From positions 1-11,997 of the forward strand of contig JBELIG010000087.1 of the NCBI GenBank assembly GCA_042091035.1: 11,997 nt of DNA, given 5' to 3'. The position numbers were made by a program, and so were the translations under genes. The stretch's first letter is position 1. Each line of letters starts with the position of its first letter. Below, piece after piece: positions 7,082 through 11,997 of this stretch. Source of the stretch: AM-2324 sp042091035 (GTDB lineage Bacteria; Bacteroidota; Bacteroidia; Chitinophagales; Saprospiraceae). The notes under the pieces were generated by a model that did no database searches, had not been told where the DNA came from, and worked only from the letters and a program-made list of their open reading frames with translations.

Positions 7082-7570
7082 AAAGGCTTTAAAGTTTGAT
7101 TCATCAGAAAGATCAACTTCTATATTTTCTTTAAGAGTAGTAGCTAGGGAAAGTCCCTGATAATCAACATTTATAGGAAAAGATTTGTGTTCTCTATTTA
7201 TCAGTACAGCGACCTCAATACATTTAGGAACCATGACCATTAAAGGTTGAAGGGCAAAATATAAGGTTCTTCCTGTATTTGCGACATCATCAATAATGAT
7301 AATGGATTTATCCCTTAATTGATCAATATCTGCTGAAACCGTAATAGGATTTGATACTGGATCGGCTGGATTTAAAGATATGTTAGATAGAATAAATTTA
7401 GTATCTGGAAGTATAGCTGACAACTCAGCTACAACCATTTTTGCAAAGCGAAGACCATTTTTATTTATACCTAGTATAGCTATCGTCTTCTCGTTTAGAT
7501 TGCGTTCTGCTATTTGGTAAGATAATCTTTTTACCTTCCGTAGAATCTGATTGTGATCTAAAATTTGCAT
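7073..7570 (-). CDS. PyrR-like phosphoribosyltransferase
   Basis: A 165-residue protein with a type I phosphoribosyltransferase domain. The PRPP-binding loop is clear: IIIIDDVANTGRTL (90-103), with the paired acids D94/D95 and TGRT. The following AVLINREHKSFPINVDYQGL (121-140) lines up with the PyrR pattern of a hydrophobic strand, R.H..lPI and DY.G, so PyrR is the closest relative I can name. PyrR proteins are uracil phosphoribosyltransferases and, in some Firmicutes, RNA-binding attenuators of pyrimidine operons. Whether this one regulates or only catalyses cannot be told: no pyr gene or attenuator-like leader is nearby. It appears monocistronic, with a 182-base upstream gap shared with the Fe-S operon. 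The stop overlaps the end of the ytxJ-like gene. Confidence 0.8.
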   Translation of the reverse strand: MQILDHNQILRKVKRLSYQIAERNLNEKTIAILGINKNGLRFAKMVVAELSAILPDTKFILSNISLNPADPVSNPITVSADIDQLRDKSIIIIDDVANTGRTLYFALQPLMVMVPKCIEVAVLINREHKSFPINVDYQGLSLATTLKENIEVDLSDESNFKAFLN

Positions 7571-7585
7571 AATGGAAATAAGTTG

Positions 7586-7628
7586 TGGATTATTTAGATG
7601 TAATCCAAATTACTAATAAGATTAATCT
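7586..7628. promoter_or_regulatory. Two small inverted repeats in the 7571-7752 divergent gap
   Basis: TGGATTA (7586-7592) pairs with TAATCCA (7601-7607), and AGATTAATCT (7619-7628) is a perfect 10-base palindrome; both contain GATTA/TAATC. A third short hairpin, GCGAA-AA-TTCGC (7734-7745), lies just before the ATG at 7753. These sites fall in the gap between the PyrR-like gene and the Fe-S operon and could be operators. The AT-rich background makes chance repeats likely. No convincing -33/-7 promoter pair was found in either direction. Confidence 0.2.
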
Positions 7629-7752
7629 AGAACGATATTATTCTTTTTTTTTATAAAATTCTTTGAACATTTGTGTTAAGTATTTAATTCCAAACAGGTA
7701 TTTGGGAAAATATATTCAACATTATTATATTTAGCGAAAATTCGCATACATC

Positions 7753-9123
7753 ATGATAGGACAAATCATATTTGCAATTCTAAGTATTCTAACCTTTGGC
7801 TATGCTGCCTTCCAATTTAATAAGATAAGGCAAAATATCCTTTTGGGTCAAGAAGAAAAGATTGAAGGAGACATCTCCCTTCGGTTAAAAAATATGTTTT
7901 TAGTTGCTTTTGGACAGCAAAAGATGTTCAAGAGATTTGTGCCAGCTATATTCCATCTATTCATCTACGTCGCATTTCTAATGACTCAAGTAGAATTAAT
8001 AGAAATTCTTATTGATGGCTTCACCGGATCTCATAGATTCTTTGCTAGCATGCTGGGTGGCTTGTATAATTTCATTATTAACTTTATAGAGGTATTATCG
8101 GCACTTGCATTTGTTGCAACCTTTGTATTCCTGGCAAGGAGAAACTTATTAAAGCTTCCAAGATTCCATAAATCCGAGATGAATGGATGGCCGAAACTAG
8201 ATGGAAACTTGATTCTTTATGGTGAATTCCTTCTGCTTATAGGCATATTTAGTATGAACGGAGCAGATATGGCACTTCAGGCAAAAGGAGAAACAAGCTA
8301 TTCCTTGAATCTAATAATAAGCTCAAACTTAGGTCCAGCTCTATTTGGAAGTCTTGACATTCACACATTGCATATCATAGAAAAATTTGGCTGGTGGCTG
8401 CATATACTTGTTGTATTTGGCTTCATCAATTATTTGCCAAAATCTAAACACTTGCATATATTTTTTGCATTTCCAAACACCTACTATTCCAAACTGGATA
8501 GCAGAGGAAAAATGGAAAACATGGATTCCATCATGAATGAAGTAAAAAGCATGATGGACCCCGAAGCTGCATTTGATGAATCAGCTGAAATGGAAGAATT
8601 ACCAGTATTCGGCTCAAATGATGTAACAACTCTGAGCTGGAGAAACCTGCTGGAATCCTACACTTGTACAGAATGTGGTCGTTGTACCTCTGTTTGCCCA
8701 GCAAACATGACTGGCAAGAAATTATCCCCTCGAAAAGTTATGATGGATATTAGAGATCGAGCGGAAGAAGTTGGTGATAAAATAAGAAGTGGAAATCCTG
8801 AATACATACGGGACGATGCAAAATCAGAAGATGCAGTTCTATCCGCTGAAAATTTTGACGATGGTAAAAGCTTATTTGACTATATAAGTAAAGAAGAAAT
8901 CCATGCTTGTACAACATGTAATGCCTGTGTAGAAGCCTGTCCAATACTTATAAACCCAATGGAATCCATTTTGAAATTGAGGAGATATGAGTTGCTTACG
9001 GAATCTGCCGGTCCAACGGAATGGTTACCTATGTTTAACTCTATAGAGAACAATGGTGCAGTCTGGTCTATGTCAGAATCTAGAGATCAGTGGGTAAACG
9101 AATTAAATAAAGAAAACGATTAG
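7753..9123 (+). CDS. Membrane-bound ferredoxin-type [4Fe-4S] electron-transfer protein
   Basis: A 456-residue protein in two parts. Residues 1-245 are membranous, with probable helices near 3-20, 62-85, 105-127, 152-170 and 212-228, resembling the NarI-like cytochrome b segment of membrane Hdr/respiratory subunits; several His near or in helices (H68, H204, H207, H217, H233, H235) are candidate haem ligands, unproven. Residues 300-400 carry two [4Fe-4S] ferredoxin motifs: C305-x2-C308-x2-C311-x3-C315-P and C386-x2-C389-x2-C392-x3-C396-P, the arrangement of GlpC, LutB and HdrC/E-like subunits. Together these suggest electron transfer between a cytoplasmic carrier and membrane quinone. The downstream CCG gene starts 4 bases after the stop, so the two probably form a complex equivalent to a split HdrD-like enzyme. 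Donor and acceptor are not known. The ATG at 7753 gives a natural first helix. Confidence 0.9.
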   Translation: MIGQIIFAILSILTFGYAAFQFNKIRQNILLGQEEKIEGDISLRLKNMFLVAFGQQKMFKRFVPAIFHLFIYVAFLMTQVELIEILIDGFTGSHRFFASMLGGLYNFIINFIEVLSALAFVATFVFLARRNLLKLPRFHKSEMNGWPKLDGNLILYGEFLLLIGIFSMNGADMALQAKGETSYSLNLIISSNLGPALFGSLDIHTLHIIEKFGWWLHILVVFGFINYLPKSKHLHIFFAFPNTYYSKLDSRGKMENMDSIMNEVKSMMDPEAAFDESAEMEELPVFGSNDVTTLSWRNLLESYTCTECGRCTSVCPANMTGKKLSPRKVMMDIRDRAEEVGDKIRSGNPEYIRDDAKSEDAVLSAENFDDGKSLFDYISKEEIHACTTCNACVEACPILINPMESILKLRRYELLTESAGPTEWLPMFNSIENNGAVWSMSESRDQWVNELNKEND

Positions 9124-9127
9124 TCCG

Positions 9128-9919
9128 ATGGCTGAAAAGATAAATGTAAAGACAATGGCTGAGTATGCAGCCGAGGGAACAAAACCTGAAATTTTATTTT
9201 GGGTAGGTTGTGCCGGAAGTTTTGATGCCAGAGCTCAAAAAGTGACTGTTGCATTTACCAAAATCTTAAACCAGGTTGGCATGAATTTTGCCATCCTAGG
9301 ACAAGAAGAAAGTTGCACAGGAGATCCAGCAAGAAGAGCAGGAAATGAATTTGTTTTTCAAATGACTGCGCTACAGAATATAGAGGTAATGAACATGTAT
9401 GGAGTCGATAAAATTGTTACGACATGTCCGCATTGCTTCAATACTCTAAAAAATGAATATCCAGATCTTGGTGGAAATTATGAAGTTATTCACCATACAC
9501 AACTCTTGCAGGAACTTATAGATGCCGGCAGAATCAAAATGACGGAAGGTGGGACTTTTAAAGGAAAGAAAATCACTTACCATGATTCTTGCTACTTAGG
9601 TCGAGTAAATGGCGTATACGAAGCTCCTAGAAAGGTACTTGAAGAACTTGATACAGATTTGGTGGAGCTTAAGCGATGCCGAACAAATGGACTTTGCTGC
9701 GGAGCAGGAGGTGCTCAGATGTTTAAAGAAGATGAGGCAGGAAAGAAAAGTATTAATATTGAGCGTGTAGAAGAAGCACTTGACACAGGCAGCGAAATCA
9801 TCGCTGTGAATTGTCCATTCTGTCTTACAATGATGACAGATGGTGTCAAAGCAAAAGAAAAACAAGATTCAGTAATGGTTTATGACCTAGCGGAATTAAT
9901 TATAAACAATCAGCAATAA
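9128..9919 (+). CDS. CCG-domain (Fe-S)-binding protein (HdrB/GlpC/LutA-like)
   Basis: A 263-residue soluble protein with two cysteine-rich CCG-type halves. The first has C28 (GCAGSFD), C63, and C100/C103 (TCPHC); its central motif reads ESCTGDPARR, so one of the paired cysteines of CCG is replaced by Thr. The second is complete: C155 (HDSCYLGR), C190-C191-G (LCCGAGGAQM) and C229/C232 (NCPFC). In HdrB-type proteins such cysteines hold noncubane [4Fe-4S] clusters; by that analogy the second half should bind a cluster. In LutA, GlpC and HdrD relatives this domain passes electrons to or from a substrate. Translation follows the membrane subunit after 4 bases, and the stop shares one base with the next start (TAATG), so the operon is tightly coupled. 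Confident on family, not on substrate. Confidence 0.92.
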   Translation: MAEKINVKTMAEYAAEGTKPEILFWVGCAGSFDARAQKVTVAFTKILNQVGMNFAILGQEESCTGDPARRAGNEFVFQMTALQNIEVMNMYGVDKIVTTCPHCFNTLKNEYPDLGGNYEVIHHTQLLQELIDAGRIKMTEGGTFKGKKITYHDSCYLGRVNGVYEAPRKVLEELDTDLVELKRCRTNGLCCGAGGAQMFKEDEAGKKSINIERVEEALDTGSEIIAVNCPFCLTMMTDGVKAKEKQDSVMVYDLAELIINNQQ

Positions 9920-10398
9920 TGGCAGACTTAAAAGCAATGCCCGACCATAGCAGAGTATGGATCTATCAGGCAGATCGTACCTTCACAGAATCCGAACAGG
10001 TTATTATTGAATCTGATCTAGATACTTTTATAACGAATTGGACGGCACACTCTAAACAATTGTTTGCTACAGGTCTTTTAGCCTTCAATAAGTTTCTAAT
10101 CCTCTTAGTTGATGAAAGAAGTGAAGCCGCTTCAGGCTGCAGCATTGATAGCTCTGTAAAAATGGTTCAAGATCTTGAGTTAAAGTTATCCTGTAGCTTT
10201 TTTGATCGTTTAAATTTCGCTTACCTTGAAGGAGAAACACTAAAAACAATCCACAAGGATGATATGGAGCAGGCTTATAAAGACGGTCAAATTAATGATC
10301 AAACAACATTCTTTAACAACCTCATTAGTAGCAAGCACGAATTAGAATCGAGCTGGAGGGTTGCTCTTAAAGACTCGTGGCACAAACAATTTACTTAG
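9919..10398 (+). CDS. Conserved protein of unknown function, linked to Fe-S pair
   Basis: A 159-residue cytoplasmic protein. I recall relatives in Bacteroidota databases often named 'ABC transporter ATPase', but no Walker A, Walker B or signature motif is present here, so that label should not be used. Conserved-looking blocks are WIYQADR (14-20), WTAHSKQL (41-48), and DERSEAASGCSIDSSV (65-80), with a Cys and Ser/Asp-rich loop. No signal peptide or membrane helix is seen. Its ATG overlaps the stop of the CCG gene by one base, implying translational coupling and a function with the Fe-S complex, perhaps assembly, cofactor handling or regulation (inference). It is the last gene of the operon, with no clear terminator before the Spo0M-like gene. 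Confidence 0.75.
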   Translation: MADLKAMPDHSRVWIYQADRTFTESEQVIIESDLDTFITNWTAHSKQLFATGLLAFNKFLILLVDERSEAASGCSIDSSVKMVQDLELKLSCSFFDRLNFAYLEGETLKTIHKDDMEQAYKDGQINDQTTFFNNLISSKHELESSWRVALKDSWHKQFT

Positions 10399-10429
10399 TC
10401 TAAAAATAAATACCTAACATAGAATTTAA

Positions 10430-10483
10430 TGGTCATTCCCCTATCTTATCAGTAAACTTGTTTAAAAGACATAGGAATGATCA
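10430..10483 (+). promoter_or_regulatory. Long inverted repeat covering the start codon of the Spo0M-like gene
   Basis: TGGTCATTCC (10430-10439) pairs with GGAATGATCA (10474-10483) over 10 bases, allowing one G-U wobble; CCTAT after the left arm can add three more pairs (10442-10444 with 10471-10473) after a two-base bulge. The right arm holds the ATG at 10477 and preceding AGGA. If the transcript from the Fe-S operon reads through, the start codon would be buried in a stem with a loop of about 26 bases. If transcription starts between the arms (TAAACTTG at 10453-10460 is a one-mismatch -7 box), the arms would be a split operator instead. Confidence 0.4.
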
Positions 10484-10956
10484 ATAAATTCAAAAATTGG
10501 CTGGGTATAGAGGGTGTAAAAGCTAGGCTAGATCTAAAAGAACCACTCCGTCAAGAAGATTACTGCATCGAAGGAAATATTGAATTACATTCAATCCGTG
10601 CTCAGACTATAGAAGATATTCATATCAGATTTATAGAAAAGTACAAAAGGGGCAAAAAAGAGTCCCTTAAGATTGATGAATTCATTTTAGGTGGAAAGAT
10701 CCTTGAATTAAACTTCAAATTAGAAGATGGAGAATCTAGACAGTTTCCGTTTAGATTAGAATACGAAGTGCTGCAATCCAGTATGGATAAGCTAGGCAAG
10801 AAAAACTTCCTAGTAGGTGGTTTAGTTTCCCTGTTAAAGCGAGAACAAAATGTTAGCTCTACTTTCAGGTTGGAGGTAAAGATAAATGGAACAGGTTCTG
10901 CATTACCGCCTAAATTTGACTTTCCTGTAAGCTTCAACAAAAAAAGACAAGCCTAA
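10477..10956 (+). CDS. Short Spo0M/arrestin-like protein
   Basis: A 159-residue cytoplasmic protein resembling the N-terminal arrestin-like beta-sandwich of the Spo0M (sporulation-control) family. Matching features are the basic amphipathic start MINKFKNWLGIEGVKARLDL, then IEGNIELHSIRAQTIEDIHIRFIEKYK (31-57), the G.v.l......i..i.i.f pattern of the first arrestin sheet, followed by FPFRLEYEV (90-98) and a final VSSTFRLEVKI strand (117-126). Typical Spo0M is around 250 residues, so this is a one-domain or C-terminally shortened form. The organism is not expected to form endospores; the role is unknown, presumably protein interaction. The ATG at 10477 is forced by an in-frame TAA at 10453-10455. 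Its last codons form the left arm of the terminator and its stop lies in the loop. Confidence 0.78.
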   Translation: MINKFKNWLGIEGVKARLDLKEPLRQEDYCIEGNIELHSIRAQTIEDIHIRFIEKYKRGKKESLKIDEFILGGKILELNFKLEDGESRQFPFRLEYEVLQSSMDKLGKKNFLVGGLVSLLKREQNVSSTFRLEVKINGTGSALPPKFDFPVSFNKKRQA

Positions 10957-10974
10957 TCGGCTTGTCTTTTTTTT
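10941..10974. terminator. Strong bidirectional intrinsic terminator
   Basis: A perfect 13-base stem (10941-10953 with 10959-10971) encloses the 5-base loop TAATC. The plus strand continues with a T run to 10974; on the minus strand the stem is followed by a T run equal to the A tract at 10939-10945. It therefore serves both convergent genes. The plus-strand gene's last four codons make the left arm, its TAA lies in the loop, and the minus-strand gene's TAA (10973-10975) abuts the other side. Confidence 0.85.
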
Positions 10975-11857
10975 ATTTCTTTCGAAGTTCATTCAGAATC
11001 TCTTCATCTGTTTTATCAATATTGCTCAGCAAAAATTCAGCAGAGCTATACATTTCATGATCAGGATACTTCTCCATGAATGTCTTATAATAGGTAGCTG
11101 CTTTAGCATCATCTTTAAGTCCATCTTCACAGGTAAAGGCAAGCATAAACAGATTGGCTGGAGCGATTTCAGAATCTCCATAATTCTTATTACACCACTC
11201 AAAAAGTTCAACAGCTTTAACTGAATTCTTAATTAACTCGGCAACCTTACCACCTTCATATAATAGATCAGGAACATTAGAATTCGTTGGATTAGAGAGT
11301 GCAAAGAATTCCACCATTTGAACATAACGTCTAGCCATCTTAAAGTTTGGATTATTAGAATTGCTATAAATCATCTGCTGAGTAGCCTCTATCTCGTCTA
11401 AGTAAAACGAAAGATCAACATCCGCCTTGCTATTACCCTCCTCATCAAAAGATGTGGATATCAATAATTTATTTAATGAATCTAACTTATTGTCTTTATT
11501 AAACTTACTCGAAAGTTCATTTAATGTCAGCAGATTATCTCTAAAGTCCTCTACATCTGGATAAGACTTTAAAGATCTAGTCATTAGGTCTATAGAACTT
11601 TGAAGTTTATTAAGGTTATACTGAAAAGCAGATGCTCTTGAGAGCAACTTTGCGTTTCGTTCATTGTTCGTGATATCCGTATCAATCAAAGAGTCAAGAA
11701 TATAAAGATACTCTTCAACCATTTCATCAGTTGGATTTTCAGCAAGCTCATTTTCCATATTAGTCAGCCAGTCAGACTGATCTTTTGAGGAATCCTCATT
11801 AGTACAACTTACAAGAGCTATAATAAAACACGCTAGTATTAATTGATTGAATTTCAT
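10973..11857 (-). CDS. TPR-like lipoprotein
   Basis: A 294-residue lipoprotein with signal peptide (MKFNQLILACFIIALVSC): a Lys-containing N-region, hydrophobic core and lipobox LVSC with C18 as the lipidated residue. The following TNEDSSKD is acidic, which in Bacteroidota can favour surface display; that is inference. The mature protein is helical and acidic. Residues about 175-275 look like tetratricopeptide-type repeats (ALSNPTNSNVPDLLYEGGKVAE, AVELFEWCNKNY, DDAKAATYYKTFMEKYPDHEM), the last close to the BamD/YbgF style of repeat, suggesting a scaffold in the outer membrane. I cannot name a partner. The upstream DUF255-like gene ends 14 bases before this start, so the two probably share a transcript; the strong terminator ends it. 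The ATG at 11857 fits the signal peptide. Confidence 0.85.
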   Translation of the reverse strand: MKFNQLILACFIIALVSCTNEDSSKDQSDWLTNMENELAENPTDEMVEEYLYILDSLIDTDITNNERNAKLLSRASAFQYNLNKLQSSIDLMTRSLKSYPDVEDFRDNLLTLNELSSKFNKDNKLDSLNKLLISTSFDEEGNSKADVDLSFYLDEIEATQQMIYSNSNNPNFKMARRYVQMVEFFALSNPTNSNVPDLLYEGGKVAELIKNSVKAVELFEWCNKNYGDSEIAPANLFMLAFTCEDGLKDDAKAATYYKTFMEKYPDHEMYSSAEFLLSNIDKTDEEILNELRKK

Positions 11858-11871
11858 AAAAAGAAAGTGGT

Positions 11872-11997
11872 TTACAAATTAATATCTTGATTAAATTCTT
11901 TTTCGAGTAAAACGATTGCTTCTTCAACAGTTTCAACAGGAAATTTACACATACTAGATTTACATACGTAAATATAATTTGCTCCATCTACAAATTT
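11872..11997 (-). CDS. 3' end of a thioredoxin-domain protein, probably DUF255/YyaL-like (partial)
   Basis: Only the last 41 codons plus TAA are in the window; the frame is open to the edge. The C-terminal peptide reads YIYVCKSSMCKFPVETVEEA, then IVLLEKEF. The yVC...C..P pattern followed by a short acidic helix resembles the C-terminus of DUF255 (YyaL/SPATA20-like) proteins, which carry an N-terminal thioredoxin domain and a glycosidase-like (alpha/alpha) C-terminal region; their biochemical role is not settled. This rests on a short match from memory, so confidence is limited. It lies 14 bases upstream of the TPR lipoprotein gene on the same strand. Confidence 0.55.
   Translation of the reverse strand, partial: KFVDGANYIYVCKSSMCKFPVETVEEAIVLLEKEFNQDINL

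Noticed and set aside
7637..7660. A poly-T tract in the gap before the Fe-S operon as a terminator
   Set aside because: No G-C-bearing stem precedes it and no plus-strand gene ends just upstream.
11799..11987. A 62-codon minus-strand open frame across the lipoprotein start
   Set aside because: It overlaps in another frame both the lipoprotein signal peptide and the better-supported DUF255-like 3' end.
1..11997. CRISPR array, insertion sequence, prophage, toxin-antitoxin or restriction genes
   Set aside because: No spaced direct repeats, transposase, integrase, tRNA attachment site or related motifs were seen; gene content is ordinary chromosomal.

Overview
The window looks like chromosomal backbone of a member of the Bacteroidota: AT-rich, free-living type, class not determinable from this stretch. 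Reasons: start codons mostly lack Shine-Dalgarno sequences; several genes are of kinds common in that phylum (the split CCG/ferredoxin membrane Fe-S pair followed by a 159-residue protein often mislabelled 'ABC transporter ATPase', the DUF697 protein, the bacillithiol-system protein YtxJ, a TPR lipoprotein beside a DUF255 thioredoxin-domain protein); and TAnnTTTG-like -7 boxes occur in some intergenic gaps. No tRNA, rRNA, insertion sequence, phage gene, CRISPR array or restriction system is visible, and no gene-free stretch exceeds 300 bases (the longest is 182 bases, 7571-7752).

Layout. 1-1551: a bactofilin gene (minus) diverges from tsaD (plus, GTG start). 1570-2331: a DUF697 plus SHOCT membrane protein on the minus strand, convergent with tsaD. 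2425-6601: a minus-strand cluster read in the order MmcQ/YjbR-like protein, FAD oxidoreductase (14-base overlap), then a 920-residue exported protein of uncertain family (9-base gap). 6602-6700: a divergent promoter region holding three nearly abutting palindromes. 6701-7081: ytxJ-like bacilliredoxin (plus), overlapping by 9 bases, tail to tail, a PyrR-like phosphoribosyltransferase (7073-7570, minus). 7753-10398: a tight plus-strand operon of three genes: membrane [4Fe-4S] protein, CCG-domain protein, and a conserved 159-residue protein of unknown role. 10477-10956: a short Spo0M/arrestin-like protein whose start codon lies in one arm of a long inverted repeat and whose stop codon lies in the loop of a strong bidirectional terminator. 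10973-11997: a TPR lipoprotein and, 14 bases upstream of it, the 3' end of what appears to be a DUF255/YyaL-type thioredoxin-domain protein running off the window (both minus).

How the genes may work together. The clearest functional unit is the Fe-S operon: a membrane-anchored ferredoxin-like subunit and a soluble CCG subunit resembling split HdrD/GlpC/LutA-type electron carriers, which could pass electrons between a cytoplasmic donor and the quinone pool. No dedicated dehydrogenase sits in the operon, so the donor is unknown. The bacilliredoxin-like protein and the thioredoxin-domain fragment suggest thiol redox maintenance, but nothing ties them to the Fe-S unit beyond proximity. TsaD is housekeeping tRNA modification. 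I see no convincing defence or mobile system. The most unusual things are regulatory architectures (palindrome trio, start-codon inverted repeat, antisense terminator inside tsaD) and three poorly described proteins (159-residue, 920-residue and DUF697-SHOCT).
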